Source: Bacteroidota bacterium (GTDB lineage Bacteria > Bacteroidota > Bacteroidia > Chitinophagales > Chitinophagaceae). From it: DNA of 64,000 nt. The first letter of the stretch is position 1. The number at the start of each line of letters is the position of its first letter. The notes beneath the pieces were generated by a model. That model saw only the letters and a program-made list of their open reading frames with translations, was not told the origin of the DNA and ran no database searches. Positions 8,398 through 16,366 of this stretch are shown piece after piece. Position numbers and translations under genes: made by a program. The stretch spans positions 1 to 64,000 of the forward strand of contig JAHEFI010000001.1 of NCBI GenBank assembly GCA_024640255.1, read 5' to 3'.

Positions 8398-9147
8398 TTA
8401 TTTTACGTGGTATTCTTTTTGTAATCCTTGCATAAGCTCTTCTGCAACTTTTTTCGTTTTATCAATTTGCACTATGGAAACATTTCTTAAAGCATTTTTT
8501 ATATGGTGTAATCTATTTGCATATTCAAGTAATGTATTTCTATCTGTAGTCATTAATTTAGCACCTGGTTTTACTTTTTCTTTATCGTTTCCAAGTTCTT
8601 GATTTTGATAATAGCCATTATTAAAGATTAAATAAGATTTTTCTCTTGCACGAATTTTTAATTCTTCTGTAGATTCACCATAAGCTTGGATGTATGAAGC
8701 CCAGTGCCAATAAACTGCAATTTGATCACTAATTTTATTATTTTCTACTAATCTTAATCCGCCCGCATTTTTCAATTGTGCTGTTGTTCTTTCAATTAAT
8801 CTAACCCCTCTACTACCTAAGGTACCTAGATTTAATCTATATAGTTTAGAGATAGATTCTGGATCTGTCTTTCCTTCGAATATATAATTTACAGAGGTGT
8901 CTAAAAACGCTGCTTGTCTAACATAGGTTCTTCGAACAGCATTTAATTCTGCAGTGTCTCTTTTTAAATCCTCATAAAAACTTTGCATATACTGATGCTC
9001 TCTTTCCCTTTCTACAAAGTGTTCTCTCTTGTTTTCTGCAAAGAAACCTAGTGTTACTGCCGCGAATAACATTAAAAATTCAGAAAGATATTCTTGAAAT
9101 TTTTTCTTTTCGTGGCCTGAATGATGGTGTGGGTGGTGTACTTCCAT
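8398..9147 (-). CDS. Array member 7: type-B head, LI-type body
   Basis: 249 residues. The head is type B: MEVHHPHHHSGHEKKKFQEY, four residues longer than type A, with six His. The membrane helix is at about 21-40 with Glu23 embedded, followed by AENKREHFVEREREH. The body belongs to the LI kind, with TTAQLKNAGGLRLVENN at about 121-137, close to members 2, 4 and 6, which carry type A heads. It therefore combines the head of one subgroup with the body of another. The C-terminus is LMQGLQKEYHVK. It sits nine bases after member 6 and five before member 8. Function unknown; a membrane-anchored periplasmic domain is inferred. Confidence 0.8.
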   Translation of the reverse strand: MEVHHPHHHSGHEKKKFQEYLSEFLMLFAAVTLGFFAENKREHFVEREREHQYMQSFYEDLKRDTAELNAVRRTYVRQAAFLDTSVNYIFEGKTDPESISKLYRLNLGTLGSRGVRLIERTTAQLKNAGGLRLVENNKISDQIAVYWHWASYIQAYGESTEELKIRAREKSYLIFNNGYYQNQELGNDKEKVKPGAKLMTTDRNTLLEYANRLHHIKNALRNVSIVQIDKTKKVAEELMQGLQKEYHVK

Positions 9148-9156
9148 TTTTATCTA

Positions 9157-9918
9157 TTAGTGATTTATTTCTTTTTCAATAATTGCAATTAATTCAGTTG
9201 CTTTTTGCTTTTCTACCAATGCCATCATTTTATAAAACGTAACATAGCCTTTTGATACGTTGATATAATTTGAATACTCATAAAAACTATTTCTATTACT
9301 TATTAGAAATTCACTACCTGTAAGCGTTTTTATTTGATTTAGCATTTTTCGATCATAATCAATCCCTCCTAATTGACCATTTGGTTTAAAAACATTTAAA
9401 TGTAATAGACTGTTTTGAACCCTATGAACACTTGCCCAACGCTCCATTAAAGCGTCTAATTGATTTTTTAAAGCTGTCTTCTGTTTTTCATAATCAGTAA
9501 TTCTATCAACAATTAATTTATTTTGAATTAACCTAAAACCACCAGCATTTTTTAGCTGATCAATTGTTCCAGATGTAAAATTTAAATTTACAAATCTTGT
9601 AACCATATATATACTTTTAAGATATATGGTATCAATATCTTTTTCAGTCCAATTGGTTTTATATATTATTTCCGTAACCTTATTGCCAGATGCAACCATT
9701 TCATCCATCTGAGAAGCTTTCATTGAAATCTCAGTTGTATCCGCCTTAAGATCTTCCACCATGCTAACTAAATAATCATGTTCCTTATGTCTTTCTGCTT
9801 TGTATTCTAAATAGTATTCAGACATAAAACCCAAGAATACTGCAAAGAAGAGCATTAAAAATTCTGAAACATACTCATTCCATTTTTTGGGATGATGCGA
9901 GTGGTGATGTACTTCCAT
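9157..9918 (-). CDS. Array member 6: type-A head, LI-type body
   Basis: 253 residues. The head is MEVHHHSHHPKKWNEY and the membrane helix VSEFLMLFFAVFLGFMSE spans about 17-34. The exit sequence SEYYLEYKAERHKEH departs from the family AENxREH: the Asn and Arg present in the other seven are Tyr and Leu here. The body motif GTIDQLKNAGGFRLIQNK is at about 118-135. The C-terminal helix ends LIAIIEKEINH. One base separates its stop from the start of the next gene and nine bases follow it on the other side, so translation is probably coupled. Function unknown. Confidence 0.8.
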   Translation of the reverse strand: MEVHHHSHHPKKWNEYVSEFLMLFFAVFLGFMSEYYLEYKAERHKEHDYLVSMVEDLKADTTEISMKASQMDEMVASGNKVTEIIYKTNWTEKDIDTIYLKSIYMVTRFVNLNFTSGTIDQLKNAGGFRLIQNKLIVDRITDYEKQKTALKNQLDALMERWASVHRVQNSLLHLNVFKPNGQLGGIDYDRKMLNQIKTLTGSEFLISNRNSFYEYSNYINVSKGYVTFYKMMALVEKQKATELIAIIEKEINH

Positions 9919-9919
9919 A

Positions 9920-10681
9920 TTAATGTTTTTCTAGATTTTGCTCTAAGGTAGTGATAGCTTTATCTGCATATCCCTCTAAAGTGTCTAAAGTATTTAGTTC
10001 AGCCTTAAGAAGTACAATTTTATTAGCAATTTCAAATTTAATAGCATCCTTGTCTTCTTTTGAAATGGATTGTACTACATTACCTTTTAAAGCTTTTTTT
10101 ATTTCTTCAGTTTCAGGACCCCAAAGTTGATATGCATAATTTACTAAATCAGGTTCAATAACCTTAGGGACATTTGCGCCAATAAACTTTTTACAAATTT
10201 CTAAAACACCCAGATTTAATTCTTTATAATCATTATACCAATAATTGTATTTATTAATTATACCAGGCATTTCTGTAGTATTTAACGTCGTATAATACCC
10301 TTTTGTTTCAGCGTCATTTCTGGTTTTCTCATTTAATATCATGTCTTTGTTTTCTGCAAAGAATAATATTGTTCTATAAAATTCAATTTTACTGATTGTG
10401 CTTAAATCAGAATTCAATAAAACTAAAAAATGCTCTGAATTACTAATTCTATTTTTAATTAGTTCTTTATGTGTTTCAATTTCTTTTTTATCTAATTTAA
10501 AATTTTCTACTACAGAATGTAATAATTTATCTTTTTTATGCTGTTCAACAATTCCTTCCCTATAATTTTCTACAAAGAAACCCAAGGTTACTGCTGCAAA
10601 TAACATAAAAAATTCAGAAAGATATTCTTGAAACTTTTTCTTTACATGGCCAGAGTGGTGATGCGAGTGATGTACTTCCAT
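9920..10681 (-). CDS. Array member 5: type-B head, most diverged body
   Basis: 253 residues. The type B head is MEVHHSHHHSGHVKKKFQEY, with a membrane helix at about 21-40 and exit VENYREGIVEQHKKD. The QLKNxGGLRL motif is not recognisable. In its place at about 123-145 is AETKGYYTTLNTTEMPGIIN, which may be a degenerate version. The rest is Lys-rich helix with a coiled-coil look, ending AITTLEQNLEKH. Its ATG overlaps the stop of member 4 by one base (TAATG), indicating coupled translation. It is the clearest candidate for a member with a different role or partner. Function unknown. Confidence 0.8.
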   Translation of the reverse strand: MEVHHSHHHSGHVKKKFQEYLSEFFMLFAAVTLGFFVENYREGIVEQHKKDKLLHSVVENFKLDKKEIETHKELIKNRISNSEHFLVLLNSDLSTISKIEFYRTILFFAENKDMILNEKTRNDAETKGYYTTLNTTEMPGIINKYNYWYNDYKELNLGVLEICKKFIGANVPKVIEPDLVNYAYQLWGPETEEIKKALKGNVVQSISKEDKDAIKFEIANKIVLLKAELNTLDTLEGYADKAITTLEQNLEKH

Positions 10682-11430
10682 TATTTATTTATATGATATT
10701 GTTTAATTAATACTTTATCTAAATCTATTGCTTCTATGTTAATTTTTCTTGATTTCTCTAAAATATTAATAGTATTATTATGCACATATAATGCCTTAAT
10801 TAATAATTCATTTATATCAGCTTTATTTGTAGACATTAGATTTGGATTAGTTGTTGGCCTAGAAAATTTATCAGATTGTACACCTTTTGGATTAGTATAC
10901 ATTTGTTTAAAAATATCGCCCCTAAACATGGTAGCCATCTTTTCTCTATAATTCATTAATAAATCTTCTGTTAATTTTTGTAATTCATCTATTTCATCTA
11001 CACTATTTTCATACGCCTGTATTCTCTTTATTATATCAATATCTTCGATTAATCTAAGTCCACCTGCATTTTTCAATTGCTGAAAGCCATTAGTCGAATG
11101 ATGAAAGAAGTTTCTTACTGAATTTACCCTGGCTAAATAATATAAATCGTTGGTTTTATTAAAATCAGGATTTGATAAAATATTAATTAATGAATCTTCT
11201 TTGGCTATTCGTATAATATATAATGAATCAATTTTATGTAAAGAGTTTATATCATTTAATAAATCCTCATGGACAATTTGAATAAACTTTTCTTCTCTTT
11301 CCTTTTCAACATAATGCTCTCTTAGGTTTTCGGCAAAGAATCCTAGCGTTACAGCTAGGAATAACATTAAGAACTCTGTGATGTATTCTTTCCACTTTTT
11401 AGGATGATGTGAATGATGATGTACTTCCAT
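10681..11430 (-). CDS. Array member 4: type-A head, LI-type body
   Basis: 249 residues. The head is MEVHHHSHHPKKWKEY and the membrane helix ITEFLMLFLAVTLGFFAE is at about 17-34, followed by NLREHYVEKEREEK. The body motif FQQLKNAGGLRLIEDIDI is at about 116-133. The body is Ile, Asn and Lys rich, and the C-terminal helix ends VLIKQYHINK. Its stop overlaps the start of member 5 by one base and it begins three bases after member 3. Base composition is as AT-rich as the neighbours, with no sign of recent import. Function unknown. Confidence 0.8.
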   Translation of the reverse strand: MEVHHHSHHPKKWKEYITEFLMLFLAVTLGFFAENLREHYVEKEREEKFIQIVHEDLLNDINSLHKIDSLYIIRIAKEDSLINILSNPDFNKTNDLYYLARVNSVRNFFHHSTNGFQQLKNAGGLRLIEDIDIIKRIQAYENSVDEIDELQKLTEDLLMNYREKMATMFRGDIFKQMYTNPKGVQSDKFSRPTTNPNLMSTNKADINELLIKALYVHNNTINILEKSRKINIEAIDLDKVLIKQYHINK

Positions 11431-11433
11431 GAA

Positions 11434-12222
11434 TTAATTAAATTTATAATAGTCTCTTAGATCTTTTAATAATTTTGCATTTGTTGCTTTATAGGACATA
11501 AACATACCTTTTCTAGTAGAAGAAATTAGAAATCTGTAATATTCAAATATTTTTTTAATTTCCTTTAAATCATCTCCACTATAAACCATTTTAGGGAAAT
11601 GATAATAAATCGGAGATTTTACATAAGCTTCAACAGTGCTATAAAAATTATTTTTTAAACTTTCATCATAAGAGAACTTTCTAACCATATCCATATTTCT
11701 ATATTTCAAAGTTATTGGCAAAACAAATTTTTGATAAATATCATTTTCTCCTTCTAGCCTTGTTTTCATTCTATCGGCACTGTTTATAATATTATGTAAA
11801 TCAGATTGTATAGTTTCATCTTTAAAATATCTTAACATTCCAGAATTTTCTAATTGATGAATGATGGCATTTCTAGGTTCAAATAGTGTCCTCGAAGTTG
11901 ATGTTACGCCAATTAATTGAGCAACTTGATAAATTTTTTGAATTGAATCATTATCAGAATCACCATTATAGTTTTCGTACAAATAATTTAAATAGTATTC
12001 TTTTTGTTTTCTAAATTCAATTGCATTATCTAAATCTATTGAATCAGCTTTCATTTCATTGTATAAACTTTTAGCAAGCTCGTGTTCACGCTCATGTTCT
12101 AAATATGTTTCTCTATAATTTTCTGCTAGAAAGCCTAATGTTACAGCTAAAAACAACATCAGAAATTCCAAAAAATATTCTTTCCACTTTTTAGGATGGT
12201 GTGAATGATGATGTACTTCCAT
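11434..12222 (-). CDS. Array member 3: type-A head, RY-type body
   Basis: 262 residues. The head is MEVHHHSHHPKKWKEY, with membrane helix FLEFLMLFLAVTLGFLAE at about 17-34 and then NYRETYLEHEREHE. The body motif is of the RY kind: IHQLENSGMLRYFKDE at about 121-136. The C-terminal part is rich in Tyr and Lys (LLKDLRDYYKFN at the end). It starts two bases after member 2. Function unknown; the same topology is inferred, with a cytosolic His-rich head and a periplasmic helical body. Confidence 0.8.
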   Translation of the reverse strand: MEVHHHSHHPKKWKEYFLEFLMLFLAVTLGFLAENYRETYLEHEREHELAKSLYNEMKADSIDLDNAIEFRKQKEYYLNYLYENYNGDSDNDSIQKIYQVAQLIGVTSTSRTLFEPRNAIIHQLENSGMLRYFKDETIQSDLHNIINSADRMKTRLEGENDIYQKFVLPITLKYRNMDMVRKFSYDESLKNNFYSTVEAYVKSPIYYHFPKMVYSGDDLKEIKKIFEYYRFLISSTRKGMFMSYKATNAKLLKDLRDYYKFN

Positions 12223-12224
12223 GA

Positions 12225-12968
12225 CTATTTAAGATTATATTCTTGTTTTATAAGTTTAATTAGAGACTTTGATTGATTAGCAATTTTCATATAACCATCT
12301 CTATCAAGTTTGGTGAATATATACTGCCTAGCCAATAAATTCAAGTACTCATTTAAATGATCTCTTCTAATTCTAATTATACCTGTATCTGGACTACTAT
12401 TCTCATTCGTAATAGAATCATTGTTTACTAAAAAAGGTAACATATCTTTTGCTTCTATTATTTGTTCTTCCAAGTGATATATCTCTTTTTGATTTGATAT
12501 ATAAGTTTCTCTATAGTATTCCAATCTTGACCATCTCCAGTCATAAAATGCAATTGAATCTGCTACATTTCTATTTCTAATTAATCTCAAACCACCAGAG
12601 TTTTTAAGTTGATTAATTGTGGTGGTATTTCTTATATAAGTTCTATCCCAAGCTGCTCTTTTCATTTTCTTAACAATGATAGCTGGAACTTCAGTTACAT
12701 TAGGATTAGCATTAAAATATTTAAACAAAGTGTCAATTGCCTGTAAACGTCCTTCCTTTCTAGGCATACCCTCCAATATATTCACTACGTCACTATCAAG
12801 ATCGACAATGAAAGACTCCATGTATTGTTTTTCTCTCTCTTTTTCAATTTGATGTTCTCTAATATTTTCTGCTAAAAAGCCAAGCGTAACGGCTAAGAAT
12901 AACATTAAAAATTCAGTAATGTATTCTTTCCATTTTTTTGGATGATGAGAATGGTGGTGTACTTCCAT
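12225..12968 (-). CDS. Array member 2: type-A head, LI-type body
   Basis: 247 residues. The head is MEVHHHSHHPKKWKEY, with membrane helix ITEFLMLFLAVTLGFLAE at about 17-34 and exit NIREHQIEKEREKQ. The body motif TTINQLKNSGGLRLIRNR is at about 116-133, and the C-terminal helix ends LIKLIKQEYNLK. It begins 14 bases after member 1, the widest gap in the array. Function unknown. This member has the most regular version of all family elements and would be a good query sequence. Confidence 0.8.
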   Translation of the reverse strand: MEVHHHSHHPKKWKEYITEFLMLFLAVTLGFLAENIREHQIEKEREKQYMESFIVDLDSDVVNILEGMPRKEGRLQAIDTLFKYFNANPNVTEVPAIIVKKMKRAAWDRTYIRNTTTINQLKNSGGLRLIRNRNVADSIAFYDWRWSRLEYYRETYISNQKEIYHLEEQIIEAKDMLPFLVNNDSITNENSSPDTGIIRIRRDHLNEYLNLLARQYIFTKLDRDGYMKIANQSKSLIKLIKQEYNLK

Positions 12969-12982
12969 ATTAGTTTTAATTG

Positions 12983-13771
12983 TTAATGCTCATTATGTTC
13001 TTTGTAATATTTTAAAAGATCTTTAGCAGAATTTTTTGTCATATGCATGAAATTCATAGTTGCAGCAGTCAACGATGACCTTCTGTAAATAACAGGAACC
13101 ATTTCTGCTTTAAAAACTTGTATTTTTTCATTTGATAAAATAAATTTTTTATTATTCATTAAACTAATTGTCTCATCATAAAATTTTTTATCATTTGAAT
13201 CTGCAATAAATCTTTCGGGAAAATTAAAAACTGACTTTCTTTTATTTGCCGCAATTTCAATTGGTATATACTTGTTAAGTGTACTTTGAAATTCGTTTGC
13301 TGTATAGTCATACTCTTGTACTACGCTTCTAAATTCTGTTGCCTTACTTAAATTGCTATACTCAATCATCATACTAAGTAGTGCTGTGTCTTTTATATAC
13401 CTTAAAGAACCAGAACTTTTCATTTGATCATAAGTATCATTATTACTCAAATATCTAAAACTAGTTGCAGGAATCTCATACACATAGGCAAGATCAATTT
13501 CTTTAGGTGTTTTAATGATGTATAATGCTATCGAATCACATTTAAGCATGTTTTTCTTATCCCCTTTGATTAAAGAATCTAATAAATGCACATTCAATTC
13601 CACATCTTTGATAAAACTAGAGACCAATTCATGGGCACGCTCTTTTTCTACATACCCTTCTCTAATATTTTCTGCGAGGAAACCTAAAGAAACTGCTGCA
13701 AACAACATGAAAAACTCTGTTAAATACTCTTTCCACTTCTTAGGTTGATGAGAATGGTGGTGTACTTCCAT
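12983..13771 (-). CDS. Array member 1 (first transcribed): RY-type body
   Basis: 262 residues, 5' end of the array. The head is MEVHHHSHQPKKWKEY, a type A head with one His changed to Gln. The membrane helix LTEFFMLFAAVSLGFLAE is at about 17-34, followed by NIREGYVEKERAHE. The body motif YDQMKSSGSLRYIKDT is at about 114-129. The C-terminus is itself His-containing (LLKYYKEHNEH). It lies 76 bases downstream of recO on the same strand. That spacer is extremely AT-rich with no clear terminator, so the array may be read from its own promoter or from pheS-recO. Function unknown. Confidence 0.8.
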   Translation of the reverse strand: MEVHHHSHQPKKWKEYLTEFFMLFAAVSLGFLAENIREGYVEKERAHELVSSFIKDVELNVHLLDSLIKGDKKNMLKCDSIALYIIKTPKEIDLAYVYEIPATSFRYLSNNDTYDQMKSSGSLRYIKDTALLSMMIEYSNLSKATEFRSVVQEYDYTANEFQSTLNKYIPIEIAANKRKSVFNFPERFIADSNDKKFYDETISLMNNKKFILSNEKIQVFKAEMVPVIYRRSSLTAATMNFMHMTKNSAKDLLKYYKEHNEH

Positions 13772-13847
13772 AAATTATTTTATATCCTTAAATATAAATA
13801 ATTATGATATAATTTATCTTATTTTCTACATTAAATTATCAAGAATA

Positions 13848-14582
13848 CTAATGTAATACCGCCTGTAATATAGACAGAGACTTGATTTCCTTAAAGCCTT
13901 TGTAATGCCAGCTTAAAGAGAGCTGGAAAAGTTCTAAGATTTTTTTTCTTTGTTGTCCATTCAAATGGATGTTCTCTAAATCATTATAAAATTGCAATGA
14001 CATAAATTGAGAAGCTGTTTGTGCTTCTATGCCTTCTAAGAAATAGGGATGAATAGGTTTATCTTTTACAAATTGTCCTTCCTTCACATCTAATAAAGGG
14101 GTCTCTTCACTATACTTTCCTTGTAATCCAAAACCCAGTGTTTCTGTTAAGTGAATTAAAAAATAGATAGTTAAATTACTCGCTAATACTGAACCACCTT
14201 TATCTAATTGCTTGAATGTATCTTCTATTAAATAAAATAATTCAGGATGTGGTTCAGGTTGTAATGTTTGTTGCAATACCTCTACAATATACGTAGCTAC
14301 TGCGTTTCGGATTACATCTGAATATACATTTTGATAAATATAATCCCAATTAACTTCTTTCAACATTTGCAATTGCTTCATGGGTGTATGATACACTTCC
14401 ATTTGCAAAATAGCTGCAGGTTGATAATACACTGCTTTATTAGCACCCTTTTTACTGGTGGTTCTTACTCCCTTAACAATGTATTGTTGTAAACCAAAAA
14501 GCTCGGTGTATGCCGTCATAATTAAACTAGTATCTCCATACTTAGTGACGCGCAATACAATGCCCTTGGTATTGTGTAACAT
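13848..14582 (-). CDS. recO: DNA repair protein RecO
   Basis: 244-residue recombination mediator of the RecFOR pathway that helps load RecA onto SSB-coated single-stranded DNA. The N-terminal OB-fold has the RecO opening GIVLRVTKYGDTSLIMTAYT at about residues 7-26, followed by YIVKGVRTTSKKG. The C-terminal helical domain lacks the zinc-ribbon cysteines, as is common in Bacteroidota. It follows pheS by nine bases and precedes the eight-gene array by 76 bases on the same strand. Confidence 0.93.
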   Translation of the reverse strand: MLHNTKGIVLRVTKYGDTSLIMTAYTELFGLQQYIVKGVRTTSKKGANKAVYYQPAAILQMEVYHTPMKQLQMLKEVNWDYIYQNVYSDVIRNAVATYIVEVLQQTLQPEPHPELFYLIEDTFKQLDKGGSVLASNLTIYFLIHLTETLGFGLQGKYSEETPLLDVKEGQFVKDKPIHPYFLEGIEAQTASQFMSLQFYNDLENIHLNGQQRKKILELFQLSLSWHYKGFKEIKSLSILQAVLH

Positions 14583-14591
14583 AAAAAATTA

Positions 14592-15629
14592 TCAAACGCT
14601 CTTAAACTGTTGTAAAAAACGTAGATCGTTTTGAGAGTATAAACGCAAATCGTTTACTTGATATTTTAATTGAGCAATTCTTTCAACACCCATTCCAAAT
14701 GCAAAGCCAGTATACTTTTCAGGGTCTATACCAAAATTTTCTAACACTTTTGGATGTACCATTCCTGATCCTAAAATTTCTACCCAACCTGTGTGTTTAC
14801 AAATATTACAACCTTTGCCAGAACAAATTTGACAACTGATATCCATCTCTGCACTTGGTTCTGTAAATGGAAAATAACTTGGTCTAAATCTTACTTTCAC
14901 CTCTTTACCAAACATTTCTTGTACGAAAAAATATAAGGTTTGTTTTAAATCTGCAAAACTTACATTCTCATCAATATACAATCCTTCTACTTGATGGAAG
15001 AAGCAATGCGCTCTTGCAGAAATTGTTTCGTTTCTATACACTCTACCTGGACAAATTACTCTGATAGGAGGTTTCTGTGTTTCCATCACTCTTGCTTGTA
15101 CACTAGAAGTATGTGTTCTTAATAACCATGCAGACTGATTTTCGCTTCCCTCTTTTACATAAAATGTATCCTGCATATCTCTAGCTGGATGATCTTCTGG
15201 TAAGTTCATCGCGCCAAAATTGTGCCAATCGTCTTCTATTTCCGGACCCTCTGCCACCGCAAAGCCTAATCTTTTAAAAATGGACACCATTTGATTACGC
15301 ACCAAATTCAATGGATGTCTTGTTCCAACCGTTGTTGGATCTCCTGGCATAGAGAAATCTATGGAATGATCTGTAGTTTCTGTATCTCCTAAAGCAGCTT
15401 GAAAACCCTCAAAAGCTGTTTCAGCATGTATCTTAAAAGCATTTAATATTTGGCCAAATTCCTTCTTTTGTTCATTAGGCACATTCTTCATCTCGCCCAT
15501 GATTTGCTTTACCAAACCCTTGGTGCCCAAATATTTGATTCTGAACTGCTCTAACTCGTCCTGAGAGGTAATAACAGCGGCAGTAATCTCTGCCTTAATG
15601 CTTTCTATTTGCTGTAACAATTGCTCCAT
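14592..15629 (-). CDS. pheS: Phenylalanyl-tRNA synthetase alpha subunit
   Basis: 345-residue catalytic subunit of the heterotetrameric PheRS, charging tRNA-Phe. Seen: N-terminal coiled coil, KYLGTKGLVKQIMGEM near residue 35, class II motif RTHTSSVQARVM near residue 190, FPFTEPSAEMD near residue 252, a four-Cys cluster CQICSGKGCNIC beside it, and motif 3 GMGVERIAQLKY near residue 318. A longer frame opens at 15707, but the family start is MEQLLQQIESIK at 15629. That ATG lies four bases after the minus-strand box TATCTTCG. pheT is not in the window. Confidence 0.97.
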   Translation of the reverse strand: MEQLLQQIESIKAEITAAVITSQDELEQFRIKYLGTKGLVKQIMGEMKNVPNEQKKEFGQILNAFKIHAETAFEGFQAALGDTETTDHSIDFSMPGDPTTVGTRHPLNLVRNQMVSIFKRLGFAVAEGPEIEDDWHNFGAMNLPEDHPARDMQDTFYVKEGSENQSAWLLRTHTSSVQARVMETQKPPIRVICPGRVYRNETISARAHCFFHQVEGLYIDENVSFADLKQTLYFFVQEMFGKEVKVRFRPSYFPFTEPSAEMDISCQICSGKGCNICKHTGWVEILGSGMVHPKVLENFGIDPEKYTGFAFGMGVERIAQLKYQVNDLRLYSQNDLRFLQQFKSV

Positions 15630-15633
15630 ACTG

Positions 15634-15660
15634 CGAAGATAGGAAAAAGCCTTACATTTG
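15634..15660. promoter_or_regulatory. Divergent promoter boxes for pheS and the DUF4290 gene
   Basis: Minus strand 15634-15641 reads TATCTTCG, four bases before the pheS ATG. Plus strand 15653-15660 reads TACATTTG, 21 bases before the DUF4290 ATG at 15682. Both fit the Bacteroidota -7 element TAnnTTTG (the first with one change). The pheS box is so close that its transcript would be leaderless or nearly so. Confidence 0.55.
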
Positions 15661-15681
15661 TTACTCGCGAAGTTTATATAC

Positions 15682-16359
15682 ATGGAGTACAATACATCAA
15701 GAAGCATTATGGGGATGAGAGAATACGGACGCCACGTTCAAAGAATGGTGGACCATCTCATGACCATTGAAGACAAGGCTAAGAGACAAGAGCAAGCTCA
15801 GGTAGTAATTGAGTTAATGGGATTTTTGAATCCTAATCTTAAGAATATTGAAGATTACAAGCATAAATTATGGGATCACCTGTTTTTTATGAGCAATTTT
15901 AAATTGGATGTGGATAGTCCTTATCCCATTCCAACTAAAGAGACTTATAAGCAAAAGCCAGATCCTTTGCCTTATCCTCAACGCAAAATCAAATACGCTC
16001 ATTTAGGTAAAAACCTAGAGTTGGTAATTGATAAAGCGATGGCGGAAGAAGATCAAGAAAAGAAAACTGGATTTGCTCATGCTATTGCGCATTACATGAA
16101 GCTAGCCTATAGCAACTGGCATAAAGAATTAGTTCAAGACGATGCTATTCGCGCAGAATTAAATGCTATCACTGGTGGTGAATTAGAGTTTAGTAATACA
16201 CCTTATATTAAACATCGTAACCAGAATTTTGAAAGAGACGAATATCGTCCTGCTGGTGGAAGATGGCAAAACAATCGCAACAGAGGCGGTGGTGGCAGAG
16301 GACCAGGTGGTGGTGGTGGCCGCAACAATAATAATAGAAATTTTAAGAAACGTTATTAA
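15682..16359 (+). CDS. DUF4290 protein with Gly/Asn/Arg-rich tail
   Basis: 225-residue protein of the Bacteroidota-specific DUF4290 family; function unknown. The recognised family opening is MEYNTSRSIMGMREYGRHVQ, so I place the start at 15682 rather than the in-frame codon at 15658. The body (residues 20-170) is alpha-helical and contains RQEQAQVVIELMGFLNP and HAIAHYMKLAYSNWH. Residues from about 190 form a low-complexity tail, with RNRGGGGRGPGGGGG followed by Asn and Arg, resembling RNA-binding RGG tails. It sits seven bases before murA and is probably cotranscribed with it. Confidence 0.88.
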   Translation: MEYNTSRSIMGMREYGRHVQRMVDHLMTIEDKAKRQEQAQVVIELMGFLNPNLKNIEDYKHKLWDHLFFMSNFKLDVDSPYPIPTKETYKQKPDPLPYPQRKIKYAHLGKNLELVIDKAMAEEDQEKKTGFAHAIAHYMKLAYSNWHKELVQDDAIRAELNAITGGELEFSNTPYIKHRNQNFERDEYRPAGGRWQNNRNRGGGGRGPGGGGGRNNNNRNFKKRY

Positions 16360-16366
16360 TTAAATA

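Larger units (their letters stand above)
8273..13771 (-). repeat. Eight-fold repeat of the 5' head segment of the array genes
   Basis: Each of the eight genes begins with a similar segment of roughly 120 bases encoding the His-rich head and membrane helix. On the plus strand each ends with the near-constant GTACTTCCAT. The copies end at 8392, 9147, 9918, 10681, 11430, 12222, 12968 and 13771, a period of about 750-800 bases. The remaining 600 or so bases per gene are strongly diverged. This makes a dispersed direct repeat suited to unequal crossing-over or gene conversion. Confidence 0.8.

Noticed and set aside
7595..13771. His-rich heads as affinity-tag or vector contamination
   Set aside because: The heads are not HHHHHH, they differ between two types, and they sit on eight diverged genes between native recO and an amidohydrolase gene.
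7595..13771. Array as a mobile element or prophage
   Set aside because: No transposase, integrase, phage gene, terminal repeats or composition shift; flanking genes are intact housekeeping genes.
8273..13771. Array repeats as CRISPR
   Set aside because: Repeat period of about 750 bases with coding continuity through each unit; no short identical repeats or spacers and no cas genes.
15630..15707. N-terminal extension of pheS
   Set aside because: The extra residues are not family-like and cover the divergent promoter region; the ATG at 15629 gives the normal PheS start.
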